In this document: one piece after another, positions 26,330 through 36,694 of the stretch | Layout: the number at the start of each line of letters is the position of its first letter | Position numbering within the stretch: position 1 is the first letter of the stretch | NCBI GenBank assembly: GCA_050952465.1 | Contig: JBMNKZ010000007.1 | Coordinates: 186,001 to 250,000 of the forward strand | Direction: 5' to 3' | DNA length: 64,000 nucleotides | Source of the DNA: DUPU01 sp050952465 | GTDB lineage: Bacteria > Bacillota > Dehalobacteriia > Dehalobacteriales > Dehalobacteriaceae | Position numbers and translations under genes: made by a program | Notes under the pieces: generated by a model | What the model saw: the letters and a program-made list of their open reading frames with translations, nothing else | Database searches by the model: none | Told to the model about the DNA's origin: nothing

Positions 26330-27349
26330 ATGATGAAATTTAAGCATTACATAAACTGTATAGACGCACATACTGCGGGAGAACCACTCCGTATTATTAC
26401 CTCCGGTTTACCGCCCATTCACGGTAAAACTATTTTAGAGAAGAGAGAATATATGCTGAAAAGCTATGACCACTTAAGGAAAATGATGATGTTTGAGCCC
26501 CGGGGCCATAGCGGCATGTATGGATGTATTTTAGTTCCGGCCGTAACAGAAGATGGCGACTTTGGCGTATTATTTACCCATAATGAAGGATTAAGCTCCA
26601 TGTGCGGCCACGGCATCATCGCAGTCACCAAGGTTGCCCTGGAAACCGGTATGCTAGTTGCCAAAGAAGGAGTAAATATCGTGAAAATTGATTCCCCGGC
26701 GGGCAGAGTAACCGCCTTTGCCGACGTGAAAGACGGGGAAGTGGAAAGAGTCAGATTCCAAAATGTCCCCTGCTTTGTCTATAAAGAGAATATTACGGTT
26801 AATGTTGACGGTATCGGAGATGTGACTGCCGACGTGGCATATTGCGGGGCATTTTATGTCTATCTTGATGCCAAAAAGGTAGGGCTTACCGTCACTCCGG
26901 AAAATACCGAAAAGTTGGTCAAGGTAGGTATGGAAATTAAAAACAAAGTCATGGCGGTCATGGAATTTAATCATCCCACCTCAGGCGTCAACTGGCTCTA
27001 TGGAACAATTTTCTTTGAAGAGCCAAAAAGAGAAGGAAATCAGCTTATTACCAAGAATATTTGCATCTTTGCCGAAGGTCAGGTGGACAGGTCTCCTACC
27101 GGAACCGGAACCGGAGGGAGAATAGCTCTTCATTATCATAAAGGTGAAATGAAAAAAGACGATATCTTAGTCAATTACAGTATTATAGATACTCCTTTTG
27201 AAGGAAAAATCGTGGAAGATACAAAAGTAGGAGAATATGACGCCGTGATTACTGAAGTGTCAGGTACGGCCCAGATTGTCGGCTTTAATCAATTGGTGCT
27301 TGACCCGAAGGATCCTCTGCCGGAAGGATTTAGGATCATTGGGAGCTAA
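26330..27349 (+). CDS. trans-3-hydroxy-L-proline dehydratase (proline racemase superfamily)
   Basis: A 339-residue protein of the proline racemase fold. The first catalytic cysteine is present in SSMCGHGIIAVTK. At the second catalytic position, where racemases and hydroxyproline epimerases have Cys (SPCGTG), this protein has Thr: DRSPTGTGTGG. The Cys/Thr pair is the known signature of trans-3-hydroxy-L-proline dehydratase, which removes water to give pyrroline-2-carboxylate. The substrate opening IDAHTAGEPLRII also fits. AAAGGAGG lies upstream. The protein is cytoplasmic. Links to the P5C dehydrogenase gene are functional only; the genes are 20 kb apart. Confidence 0.88.
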   Translation: MMKFKHYINCIDAHTAGEPLRIITSGLPPIHGKTILEKREYMLKSYDHLRKMMMFEPRGHSGMYGCILVPAVTEDGDFGVLFTHNEGLSSMCGHGIIAVTKVALETGMLVAKEGVNIVKIDSPAGRVTAFADVKDGEVERVRFQNVPCFVYKENITVNVDGIGDVTADVAYCGAFYVYLDAKKVGLTVTPENTEKLVKVGMEIKNKVMAVMEFNHPTSGVNWLYGTIFFEEPKREGNQLITKNICIFAEGQVDRSPTGTGTGGRIALHYHKGEMKKDDILVNYSIIDTPFEGKIVEDTKVGEYDAVITEVSGTAQIVGFNQLVLDPKDPLPEGFRIIGS

Positions 27350-27569
27350 TCCTAATTCCAAAACTTTAATAACGCAGGAAATAAGCAGAGGTCGTTGGAA
27401 CATAACTCCAGCGCCCTCATTTTTTTCTGTAAATTTTAAGCTTAGGTTTAAAGATCTTGGCACCGTTTTTCACTAGGGGAATAAAGTAATTTAGGAAGAT
27501 AATCATTATCGATGATGTTTGAAATCTAATGAAACCGCTAATTTAAGGATGAAAGAGGGTTTTCATAAA

Positions 27570-28274
27570 ATGATTCTATTTACCTATTCTTTTCCCCACA
27601 AAAAAAGCCAAGATATGATTTTCCTGCTAAATTATTTTGGCTATAAAATTGATGCCGTCCTGGCCGCCAAACCGCAGAAACTAAACCTACCAGCAAAAAA
27701 ATTTAAATACAAAGTAAGGCATGATTATTTATTCGACTTAAAGGATCTTTGCCAAAGACAGGATATTGACTATTTTGAAGTGGAACATCATAACTCCAAG
27801 GAATGTGAAGAGATTTTGGATAAATATCGCCCTTCAATAGGGATAGTTGCCGGTGCCCGTATTCTTAAAAAGAATATTATTAACAAATTTTCCCAAGGAA
27901 TTATTAACTTTCATCCCGGTATTATTCCTGAGACCAGAGGACTGGACAGCGCCTTGTGGGCAGTATATTATGGATTACCGCTAGGCGTGACAGCACATTT
28001 CATTGATGAGAGAGTTGATGCCGGTCGTATCATTCAAAAAAAAGAAATAAGCATAGCTAAGAACGATAGTTTTTTTGATATTAATGAAAAACTATATGAC
28101 CTCCAGCTAAAAATGCTGCCGGACGTAATTGAATTGGCAATTTCCCGTGATTTCCTATCCTTTCCATTAGTTGAAAACAATAATTTGGGGTATCGTAAAA
28201 GTTTTCCAAGTGATCTGGAAGATGAGCTTCATATAAAGCTACCCCTGCTAAATAGTAACTTAAATGAAAGATGA
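27570..28274 (+). CDS. Formyltransferase-fold protein (methionyl-tRNA formyltransferase-like)
   Basis: A 234-residue protein. The conserved formyltransferase core is visible: INFHPGIIPETRGLDSALWAV (catalytic Asn-His pair, usual form NxHPSLLPxxRG) and GVTAHFIDERVDAGRII (catalytic Asp). Typical tRNA formyltransferases have about 310 residues and a C-terminal OB-fold. This one is shorter and lacks it, so it may act on an amino-sugar or another small amine using formyl-tetrahydrofolate. The start at 27570 is chosen because GAGGG is about ten bases upstream; the frame extends to 27519 without a site. It ends before a very strong terminator. Confidence 0.75.
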   Translation: MILFTYSFPHKKSQDMIFLLNYFGYKIDAVLAAKPQKLNLPAKKFKYKVRHDYLFDLKDLCQRQDIDYFEVEHHNSKECEEILDKYRPSIGIVAGARILKKNIINKFSQGIINFHPGIIPETRGLDSALWAVYYGLPLGVTAHFIDERVDAGRIIQKKEISIAKNDSFFDINEKLYDLQLKMLPDVIELAISRDFLSFPLVENNNLGYRKSFPSDLEDELHIKLPLLNSNLNER

Positions 28275-28312
28275 TAAGTGTAAGTCTATATAACAGCCTT
28301 TTTTAAAAGCCC

Positions 28313-28356
28313 AAGGGGCAGTTGCAAATCAGGCTTTGCAACTGCCCCTTTTTTCT
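28313..28356 (+). terminator. Strong terminator after the formyltransferase gene
   Basis: Sixteen-base perfect stem (28313-28328 with 28335-28350) and a six-base loop, followed by a T-run. Confidence 0.92.
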
Positions 28357-28387
28357 CGTCGGTTATTTTCCCTATTAGAAATGGACC

Positions 28388-31300
28388 TTAGTTTCCGGCT
28401 AGCATTTGGCTTATTCTGTAAATAAATACCGCTGTTTCAGCTCTTGTTGTATTATTGCGCGGGTTAACTGTGTCGCCGCTGCCTAATATATACCCGTTTG
28501 CCACTAGTCGTGCCATAGCTTGTTTTGCATAAGGTGCAATTAAGTCATAATCAGCAAACTTTTCTAAAACCTTAACATCTGCTTCATCAGATATTATGCC
28601 TTGAGCTCTCAAAATCCGATCAGCTATAACAAACATATCCTGTCTGGAGATAGCTGCTTCAGGATTAAACTGATTATCACCCATACCGTCAATCAATTCT
28701 AATGCTTTGGCAATGCCAATCTCATGATAATAGTATTTTTCCGGCAGCACATCTGAAAAGTTCCCCTGTACATCGGCTGTAATTCCAAATAGCCGAACCA
28801 TTAAAGCAATATAATCTGCTCTCTTAATGTTAGCCTGGGGAGCAAAGTTGGTGCTGGAAACCCCTTTGATAATCCCTTGCTCAGCCAAGCTAATAATTGC
28901 CTCTTCTGCCCAAGAATAACTTGCAATGTCATTAAATGGATTTGCTGGCGTGCTTGGCACAGTTTCTTCAACTTCTTCAATCTCTTCAATTACTTCTTCC
29001 TTTTTGTCACCACCGGAATTTCCCCCTGGTGAACCGCCCTTTCTAATAATATACTCAAATACCGCAATTCCGCTATTGGCGTAACCCTCTTTTACCGCCA
29101 TGGCTTTTAAGGTTTTTGTCGTATCAATACTAATAGGGCTCACATAAACAGGACTATCCTTTGTAGGAGTAGATCCGTCTAAGGTATAATAAATTGTTGC
29201 TTCGGCTGTGACTGTGGTCAGGGTGACTGATTGACTTCTGCTGTATGTACCGCTAGGTATATTAGCTGTCGGTGTCGCTGCCACCTTGCCCATTCCCGGA
29301 TTGATGGTATAGCTTAAGGTCACCACGTCGCTGTCATCCATGCCCACCTTAGAGGCTAGAAGTTTAATTATTGTATTTTTCGTCACAATAATTGGTTCTT
29401 TGTACATCCTGCTTAAAGGTGTAGGAGTTGTGCCGTCAATAGTGTAATAAATAGTTGCCCCTGATGTTTCAGTGGTAACAGCAACTTCCTGGACTGAGCT
29501 GTATATTCCTGCCGGGACGTCCGGCTGCGGTGCTGCCACTTTTTCCCGTAATCCTAGTTCTAGTTCCGGACTTTGATAATCAGACTCCAAATTAACCCCT
29601 GCATAACTTTGCACATTAGTAAGCACCTTAACCTGATAAGTTTCCGGCGTTATCCCGTCATCCTTATATTCTTTAAAGCCGCCGGGATATAAGTCTGTGT
29701 CCGGCACAAAACGAATTCTTTTAACAAACTTGTCGGAATCAATGACACTTAACTGGTACTGTCCGCCACTCTTATAAGTATCATTATCAGCCTCAATAAT
29801 GAAATCTATCTTTTTACAGGGCACTTGATTATTCCCGCTGTCTGTCACCACAATGTTCTCCGTGAGGGTATCCGGGTCATAAATAGTTTCCCCTTGCATA
29901 AACATGTCAAACTCCACTTCCAGTCCGCTGCTGTCCAGAGCTGTTCCCCTAACCTGAGGAGCTTTAGTCGACAAGAGTCCGATATTCACCTGATCATGAA
30001 TGGGAGGAACAGTCATACTCTTTGTTTCACTGGGTTGATACCCGCTTCCGGTAAAACTTACCTTCCACTCGCCGGCAGGTACATCCCATCCGTATTTCCC
30101 TTCTTCATCGGTGATATCAGGGTTTATTTCTCCCCATTCTTCGGCTTTATTCCAGAAGTAAAATTCATCGTCCAATTCATTTTTTAATAATACGCTGGCA
30201 GTAATCCCTTCTACCCGGTTCGAGTCAATAACTTCATAGACATATCCGGAAGGGTCGACTTTCCAGTTAGGGTGCTTTTGGTCATCACGTTTTCCTGGTT
30301 GTGGTTTTTCCTCTTGTTCCTTTCTTTTTTGCTGCAAGATAAGTTCGTTCTGAATATCCCGCATTACCGCATCCCACCAAAGATCCAGCTCGGCACCGGT
30401 TTTCTTCCCGTAAATCATCCCTCCGGAAGAAACGATATAACTAAGCCCCTTGCCAATGGGTCCGGCAAAACCAGCCCCGTAACTGACTCCGCTGAAGAGG
30501 GTATTCATCTTATGGGCACTGCGCCTTGCCCGGTCATACTCCATAATCTCCTTATACAGCCTGGATTTGACTAATGAATTTTCAATCTTGTCGGCTTCGG
30601 CATAGAGAGTATTATGATCCTTACTGGTGGGCCCCATTATGACCTGACCGACCAGAACCGCCCCGCCCAAGACCTGCATTCCGTTGCCTACCCGGCTTAG
30701 GTTGGCCGGATTAGCTGAGGTATCATTAACAAAATCTCCAAGATTATAGACATAGCCTGCATAATCCGCTTTGCTTAATACGTCATTGGTTGTACTATCA
30801 GTATTCATCATTCCCGTTGCCCGGGAAGCCTTTCTTTTAGCTCCTGTATCGCCTTTGAGCAGTGCCGTAAGCTCCGGACTGAAATACATGGTTCTCGTGT
30901 ATTCAGCCGAATCCCCGTTTTCCGTCAGTTCCTCCTTGGTCCAGTAATAACCCTGAAGGGTTTCATACTTCCGATACCCCTGACTTATTAATTCTTCTTC
31001 GCTAATGGTATGGCCTTCGGTAAAGCTTCCCGTAACATGAAGAGAACTACCGTCGGCTACCGGGAATAGGATATTCAGATTATTCTCATCCTGTTGAATT
31101 TCCCTTTTGTCCAGGTTATCACGAATGACGACCGGTAAGCTGACCGGATCTATATTAGGCTGATTTATGGCCTCGGCAAAATCAATATCCTTAGTGCCGG
31201 AAATGGGGGCTAAGGGCTCATCATAGGCTAAGGCGTAATAAATGGACAAATCACCCAGATAGACATTTAAATATTTATCCAGTTCCCATTCAGAATACTT

Positions 31301-34300
31301 TGTATCTCCCTCGACCACATCTCGGACATGTGTTGCTTCAAACATTGTATCTACGCCGTTATATTTGTTCACCAAGCCGGCATAGCTTATTTGATCTTTT
31401 AATAAGTTATTGATCCTAAAGCTCACCTTGGTTTTTGCATATGGATTATACGACAGAGTCAAGGGATGATTGCTTTCATCAGGACTGTCATTGGAAAATT
31501 CATACCCAGCGTTACTAAACTTAAAATGGCTGGTATATGCCGCTTTTTGGGGATCAATTATTTCACATGTCTTTAATGACGAGGTATGGATTTCCCCGTC
31601 TTTGGTGATCATTTTAGCGTACATGATGTGCCCCATCGCATAATCAGGGTATGTCAAAGCCACTGATGTTTGATAATTAGTTTTATCCGCCGGAATTACT
31701 GTCTTCCCGATTAAAGTATCATTGTCATAGATTTCGATTGTGCTCTCCGGCAAGCCAATTCCTCTTACTAAAATATTTCTGGCTTTTTCTCCTAAAAATA
31801 CTTCTTTAGGGGGAATAATAGTTACCTTGGGCACATCAATATTGTCTACCCCAAAACTTTCATTGTGATAATTGTTCCCAATCTTATACCTTAAACTAAT
31901 ATTTAATGTAGTTTGATCCGTAGCCGGTGGGATCAGAGTAAAAGACATCAACCCACTGGTCTTTGACATATCCCGGGGAGTAAAACTTGATCCGGAATAT
32001 TTTTCCCCTTCATAATACACTTCGTTCCCCTTAAGTGCCGCGGTAGAAATAATGTTAATTCTTTCTAAAATGATTTCCTCTTCATGATCCGTGAAATCAG
32101 CTTTAAAGCTGACTACCACCGCAACTTCTCCCGTGTCGTTATTAGGTGTGTATTTTGTCTTAATACTATTCTCTGTGAAACCTAATTGCTCATCTAAGAC
32201 CAGTTCCTTAAGTTCGATATCGCCAAGTGATGTCCGTTTTCCCTTTTCAATAGCCAGTGTTTTCTTTACATAATGGGTATTCTCCTCTAAATCCAAAAAT
32301 TCAAATGTCTCCAGCAATTTTAAATTCTGCGCTTTTTTCAGCCCATAACCCTTGAAAATTACAGCAGTATAATCTCCTGCTTTTAAATTATGAAATTCAG
32401 AGGATAGATGATCAATACCGATAATAACAGCTGCCTGCTGACCACTTTCGTCATATAGAAGCAGATAAGAGGCAGGTGGATTGTCGCCTCCAGTAAGCAC
32501 ATGTGCCGTAACTTCCCCCTTGGGTAATGCCACGGCATTTACCTTGCCGTTTAGATATTCATCTAAAGTAACTTCATAGAACGGTTCATCAGGATGGAGT
32601 CCATCATTAAACTCAAAATATAAACGTAGTTTCTCTCCGGCGCTGATATCTCTATCATATATATGAATGGTAGATGAATGCCAGTAATAACCGGCATCTA
32701 CATACGTGACCCCATCGGCTTTTCTTACGGTAACCCGGCTAATGTTGGTATTATCCAGACCAATCAAAGTAGTATTATCCACCTCTTCTCCCTGATCCAC
32801 CAGAGGTCGGGTAAAGAGGTCAACAGCTATTTTATTCTTTACGCTATACTCAAGGCCTATATTTTTTTCAACATCCGTTTCTGAACTGAAATTTACGGCA
32901 TCATCTAAATATCCGGTTTTTGAAATATACATATATACCGGGACATCAGAATATATTTCAATTTCATATCTACCTTCCCCGTCAGTTACCGTCGTATCAT
33001 TATGGCTTATATAGCGATAGCCATTTCTAAAGGATTGGTAAAGGGAAATGACACACCCGTCAATGTTCCGTCCGCTGATTCTTTCATCTGAAATAGTACC
33101 GATAACCTTAATTTTGGGCAGTTCCTCCAAATTGATATTTATTGTTTCATTGCTAGCTGCAATAACCATGGTTTTTTCTTCAGGAATTTTATACTTTTTG
33201 GCATCAGGTTCTGATAATACAACACCGTATTCCAGTTCCTGACCCACAAAAAATTCATTTAGTTCCTCCCCGCTTTCCACATATCTGTAATAGTTGGTAT
33301 CTTTTATCCTATAACTAATCCGGACTGACGCGCCGCCTCCTGTAACATTGAACCGCACCTTTGCCGGCTTATAGGCACTACTTAAATCTACTGTTTCGTT
33401 TTGGCCTGGTGACAGATCAATTTTTCCCGATGCATAAACATGAACCTCGTCTTTTAGCTGGTATTGGTAGTTCCCCGTTGGTCTCAAACCGTTAAATTTA
33501 AAATCAGTTTCATTCTCACCAATCACCTGATCCTGTCTAAACCAGTCTAAGTTGTTGAAAAGGGTTATTGTCTTACCATTATAGTCTCCACCCTCATTGT
33601 CCAAACCAACAAAGCTTATGCTTCCGGAAATCTCTAAATTCTTTTCCTCAACTACAGTAGCTTTGTTTTCCCCATTTTCCGGGTCTGTAAGAGAGTATTC
33701 CACACTGATAATTTTCTTTGCCCCAGCAGGCAAGGCCGCCTGATGGCTATAAACATTGGTGTTCTCATCAAAGGTAAGTAAGTAGTCTATGGTTTTATTC
33801 TCTTCCCCCGTATCAACATAAGTCAGTTTGGCCCCGCCGATAAAATTAGGGATGCCGGTAAGAGTATATTGAATCTGACTGTCATTTTCGATAAAAGTTG
33901 TGTGGTAATACCTTGTTTTAAATACGGTGCCGGCTTTTAAAATATAGGCTTCATTTCGCACCAGCAAGTTCTTGCTTTCCGCCGGAGAAAGAAATCCTTC
34001 ATTATCTTCCACATAAAAATCTACTTTAACCGCATTTTCCACCTTGCTGTCTATTTTTATCGTTTTAGCATAGGTATGAACACCCTTATTACTGGCTGTA
34101 CGCTTCAATTCTTCGGTATGAATCAAGGCATCATGCTCATCATAGAACTCCGCCTTACCCGTCAGGTTCAATTGATTGGATACGATATAGAAGGTATAGT
34201 ATCTGTCTTTATTTAAAAATACCGTACCATCTTCTAGAACTTTGCTGTTTGCCACCCCGTACTCAATCATGCTTTCTAAAGCGGTACCCCGGTATATAAT

Positions 34301-36529
34301 GCTATCGGTTAAGGAATACTCTTCTCCCATATCGGCTTTAAACAAAAAGTAAATTGTTTTCGTCCCGTAACCTTCACTTAAGGTAAAGGGAATTTCCGGA
34401 ACAATATCCCGCCACGCTGCCTGCTCCAATGCTTCCTCTGATTCCGCAAATTTAACTTTTTGAAAGGAACCGGGGCTAATATTTAAAATAACATTAGCCT
34501 CAGTAGTGTAGGCCGCATCATTATTAATTGTTCCTTTAGGCAATATAATACTGGGTCCCCCGTCCTCCTCACTTAAAAGAGCAACATCGGCAAATCCTTT
34601 CACCTGTTCACCGTCCCCAGTGAGATAAACTGTATACCAGCCCCGAGGGAGATTCTCCAAATCTTCTTTGTCAATCTTAAGTTCGGTCTTTGAAATATAA
34701 GATGCAGTTACGCCAAAAGGTTGGGAATTAAGTGCTGTGCCAATTCTTTTAATAAGTTTCGCCTCATATGAGGTCGAGCCGTCAAAATCTATTCCTCTAA
34801 TCAGCAAATCTCCCCGGTCATTAATAATACTTTTTAACACCGTTTCATTCAAAAACTCAAAGGTCATGGGATTGACTTCATCGATAAGGGGATACCCGGA
34901 TTCAACCACTTGTTGTTCATCATAGGGATCATAATAAACTGACATAAGGGGATTTTCATCATACAGAAGTTCTAAATTGTATTTACCTTCAAGCGCTGTC
35001 TCAGGCGTCAAGGTAAGGATAATACCGTTCTTTATCCTTTGAGTGGAAACACTGAGATTAATCTTATTTTGAAATTCATCAATCAAGTTTGCCTCGATCC
35101 CTGATGCCTGAATATTAAAAGCTCCCTCCAGCCACAGCTCGATCTTTTCGTCTAATGACTGGTAAATTTCCCCAAAGTGATAGTCGCTGTCTTCATACCA
35201 AATTTTGTAGACCCCCACTGCATCACTTCTTTTAATAATAGCACCGATTAAAGGCGAATTATTGTAGGTAATGAGCAGGTCAGCCCCATCCGGTACCGTA
35301 CCGGTGATATCTACTACGCCTTTTATAATATAAATTCCGTGGGAATTTGGCTGCACTTCAACAGAGCCAGGCCTTAGGCTGCCGATAACAGTATTTCCGT
35401 CTTTTAGCTGGGCATTAATTTTTCCCGAATCAGTTATCAAAGTTGCATAAAACTGAAATTCCAAGGTATTTGCACTATTATCAAGAATATAAACAGGATC
35501 AGCCGGTTCTCCCCCGCCTTGTTCATGTCCAAAACCGCTGCCACTACCCAGGCCATTTATAATACTTAAGGGTTCTGCGGTTGGCGTAAGGCCGTTCAGA
35601 ACCTTAATAGCTGCAGAAGGCGAAGAATAGATACTTGCTCTTTCCCCGTCTATTAGCTCTGCAGTTATCTTCAGATAAAGCTTATCCCCGCTCTTTAAAG
35701 CTTCTGTAATGGGAATGTTTCCCCTTATCCGATATCCGCCGCCATTTATTTCGTCAACCACCATGTTTTCTTTGCTCATGGTGCCAAGTTTAGTACCATC
35801 GTCCTCTGGGCCATGCCACCACATGTTATCAAACTGCCACAACTCTACATCTATATCATTTTTTGTCAATTCCAAGGCAAGATCATGAGCATCAAAAGCA
35901 ATACTTAAATTACTCACAGCAGACGAGATTTTGGTAACACTAAGATTATTTATAAAAGCTGAGGCAAAATTTTGAGTTATAAAGTAATAATTACTTCTAT
36001 TATCGGGAAAAAGATAATTATCATCCTGATCTTTAATGTCTATATAATAATCCTCTGTGTTAGATAATTCTTGGTTGCCATCCATAACCATCTGAAAAAT
36101 AAAATGTTCCTCATCATGGGCATTCTTACCCAGGTAACGCCATTCTTTTTGTGAAGCTACCTTTACATAATCGGAACCGTCACGAATAAATACTTCCGCC
36201 TCAAGGTTATTTCCATATTCCAAAAAACCTGTACCTAAAACTTCAATGTAAAATTCCTTATCTCCCGCCATGGGATACCTGCCTGCCCAATTTACTGCGT
36301 ATGCATAGGAAACAGTAACAGAAGACGTATCTGCCGCCAATAAATTTAGCTCGTAAACCTCATCAATAACCTTTCCGGCACCATAAACGTCTTCATTTAC
36401 CGAATCACTTTTCTCTGTAGGCTGAATTGTTCCTTCATCCGCCTCTTGTGCTGCTGCGTCAAAAGGAATAGCCGTCATTAAACATAGAAGAAAGCACCAG
36501 ACAACTATTTTTGATATCCATTTTTTCAT
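28388..36529 (-). CDS. Giant SLH-anchored surface protein (2713 residues)
   Basis: An exported protein with a signal peptide (KKWISKIVVWCFLLCLMTAIPFDAAA) and three C-terminal S-layer-homology repeats (about 2523-2713, with NPFNDIASYSWAEEAI and NARTNTTRAE-like ending NPRNNTTRAETAVFIYRI). These bind pyruvylated wall polysaccharide. Two repeats of about 85 residues before them match chitobiase C-terminal-type modules (GATIYYTIDGTTPT and ATIYYTLDGSTPT, about 2330-2500). A carboxypeptidase-regulatory-like beta domain (about 2100-2175, DEEGKYGWDVPAGEW) follows a charged helical stretch (about 2070-2095). The first 1900 residues are beta-rich repeats without a known enzyme domain. The start at 36529 has GGGGGG seven bases upstream; ATG 36544 lacks a site. 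An adhesive or structural role is likely. Confidence 0.86.
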   Translation of the reverse strand: MKKWISKIVVWCFLLCLMTAIPFDAAAQEADEGTIQPTEKSDSVNEDVYGAGKVIDEVYELNLLAADTSSVTVSYAYAVNWAGRYPMAGDKEFYIEVLGTGFLEYGNNLEAEVFIRDGSDYVKVASQKEWRYLGKNAHDEEHFIFQMVMDGNQELSNTEDYYIDIKDQDDNYLFPDNRSNYYFITQNFASAFINNLSVTKISSAVSNLSIAFDAHDLALELTKNDIDVELWQFDNMWWHGPEDDGTKLGTMSKENMVVDEINGGGYRIRGNIPITEALKSGDKLYLKITAELIDGERASIYSSPSAAIKVLNGLTPTAEPLSIINGLGSGSGFGHEQGGGEPADPVYILDNSANTLEFQFYATLITDSGKINAQLKDGNTVIGSLRPGSVEVQPNSHGIYIIKGVVDITGTVPDGADLLITYNNSPLIGAIIKRSDAVGVYKIWYEDSDYHFGEIYQSLDEKIELWLEGAFNIQASGIEANLIDEFQNKINLSVSTQRIKNGIILTLTPETALEGKYNLELLYDENPLMSVYYDPYDEQQVVESGYPLIDEVNPMTFEFLNETVLKSIINDRGDLLIRGIDFDGSTSYEAKLIKRIGTALNSQPFGVTASYISKTELKIDKEDLENLPRGWYTVYLTGDGEQVKGFADVALLSEEDGGPSIILPKGTINNDAAYTTEANVILNISPGSFQKVKFAESEEALEQAAWRDIVPEIPFTLSEGYGTKTIYFLFKADMGEEYSLTDSIIYRGTALESMIEYGVANSKVLEDGTVFLNKDRYYTFYIVSNQLNLTGKAEFYDEHDALIHTEELKRTASNKGVHTYAKTIKIDSKVENAVKVDFYVEDNEGFLSPAESKNLLVRNEAYILKAGTVFKTRYYHTTFIENDSQIQYTLTGIPNFIGGAKLTYVDTGEENKTIDYLLTFDENTNVYSHQAALPAGAKKIISVEYSLTDPENGENKATVVEEKNLEISGSISFVGLDNEGGDYNGKTITLFNNLDWFRQDQVIGENETDFKFNGLRPTGNYQYQLKDEVHVYASGKIDLSPGQNETVDLSSAYKPAKVRFNVTGGGASVRISYRIKDTNYYRYVESGEELNEFFVGQELEYGVVLSEPDAKKYKIPEEKTMVIAASNETININLEELPKIKVIGTISDERISGRNIDGCVISLYQSFRNGYRYISHNDTTVTDGEGRYEIEIYSDVPVYMYISKTGYLDDAVNFSSETDVEKNIGLEYSVKNKIAVDLFTRPLVDQGEEVDNTTLIGLDNTNISRVTVRKADGVTYVDAGYYWHSSTIHIYDRDISAGEKLRLYFEFNDGLHPDEPFYEVTLDEYLNGKVNAVALPKGEVTAHVLTGGDNPPASYLLLYDESGQQAAVIIGIDHLSSEFHNLKAGDYTAVIFKGYGLKKAQNLKLLETFEFLDLEENTHYVKKTLAIEKGKRTSLGDIELKELVLDEQLGFTENSIKTKYTPNNDTGEVAVVVSFKADFTDHEEEIILERINIISTAALKGNEVYYEGEKYSGSSFTPRDMSKTSGLMSFTLIPPATDQTTLNISLRYKIGNNYHNESFGVDNIDVPKVTIIPPKEVFLGEKARNILVRGIGLPESTIEIYDNDTLIGKTVIPADKTNYQTSVALTYPDYAMGHIMYAKMITKDGEIHTSSLKTCEIIDPQKAAYTSHFKFSNAGYEFSNDSPDESNHPLTLSYNPYAKTKVSFRINNLLKDQISYAGLVNKYNGVDTMFEATHVRDVVEGDTKYSEWELDKYLNVYLGDLSIYYALAYDEPLAPISGTKDIDFAEAINQPNIDPVSLPVVIRDNLDKREIQQDENNLNILFPVADGSSLHVTGSFTEGHTISEEELISQGYRKYETLQGYYWTKEELTENGDSAEYTRTMYFSPELTALLKGDTGAKRKASRATGMMNTDSTTNDVLSKADYAGYVYNLGDFVNDTSANPANLSRVGNGMQVLGGAVLVGQVIMGPTSKDHNTLYAEADKIENSLVKSRLYKEIMEYDRARRSAHKMNTLFSGVSYGAGFAGPIGKGLSYIVSSGGMIYGKKTGAELDLWWDAVMRDIQNELILQQKRKEQEEKPQPGKRDDQKHPNWKVDPSGYVYEVIDSNRVEGITASVLLKNELDDEFYFWNKAEEWGEINPDITDEEGKYGWDVPAGEWKVSFTGSGYQPSETKSMTVPPIHDQVNIGLLSTKAPQVRGTALDSSGLEVEFDMFMQGETIYDPDTLTENIVVTDSGNNQVPCKKIDFIIEADNDTYKSGGQYQLSVIDSDKFVKRIRFVPDTDLYPGGFKEYKDDGITPETYQVKVLTNVQSYAGVNLESDYQSPELELGLREKVAAPQPDVPAGIYSSVQEVAVTTETSGATIYYTIDGTTPTPLSRMYKEPIIVTKNTIIKLLASKVGMDDSDVVTLSYTINPGMGKVAATPTANIPSGTYSRSQSVTLTTVTAEATIYYTLDGSTPTKDSPVYVSPISIDTTKTLKAMAVKEGYANSGIAVFEYIIRKGGSPGGNSGGDKKEEVIEEIEEVEETVPSTPANPFNDIASYSWAEEAIISLAEQGIIKGVSSTNFAPQANIKRADYIALMVRLFGITADVQGNFSDVLPEKYYYHEIGIAKALELIDGMGDNQFNPEAAISRQDMFVIADRILRAQGIISDEADVKVLEKFADYDLIAPYAKQAMARLVANGYILGSGDTVNPRNNTTRAETAVFIYRISQMLAGN

Positions 36530-36558
36530 TCGTTTGCCCCCCATATAGATTTTGTCAT
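36526..36558 (-). CDS. Possible ten-codon leader peptide overlapping the giant surface-protein start
   Basis: ATG at 36558, with AAGGAGAG 12-15 bases upstream, opens MTKSIWGANE and stops at TGA (36528-36526). This overlaps the surface-protein start codon by ATGA. The overlap suggests translational coupling. It is short enough to arise by chance. Confidence 0.35.
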   Translation of the reverse strand: MTKSIWGANE

Positions 36559-36638
36559 AACACTTTTTCTCTCCTTTTATAAATAAGAATAGTGAATAAT
36601 TGAAAAAATGTCGTCACCCATAAGTATTGATTGTGCAA

Positions 36639-36671
36639 AAAAGCCCTCACCCAAAATGGGTGAGGGCTTTT
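36639..36671. terminator. Terminator of the membrane LuxR regulator gene
   Basis: Fifteen-base perfect stem (AAAAGCCCTCACCCA and its complement) with a three-base loop. T-runs lie on both sides; it is oriented best for the minus-strand regulator gene. Confidence 0.92.
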
Positions 36672-36694
36672 CAAATTTAGTTTATAAAGAAATT

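Noticed and set aside
26330..27349. Proline racemase or 4-hydroxyproline epimerase
   Set aside because: The second catalytic cysteine is replaced by threonine (SPTGTG), which fits the dehydratase and not a two-base racemase.
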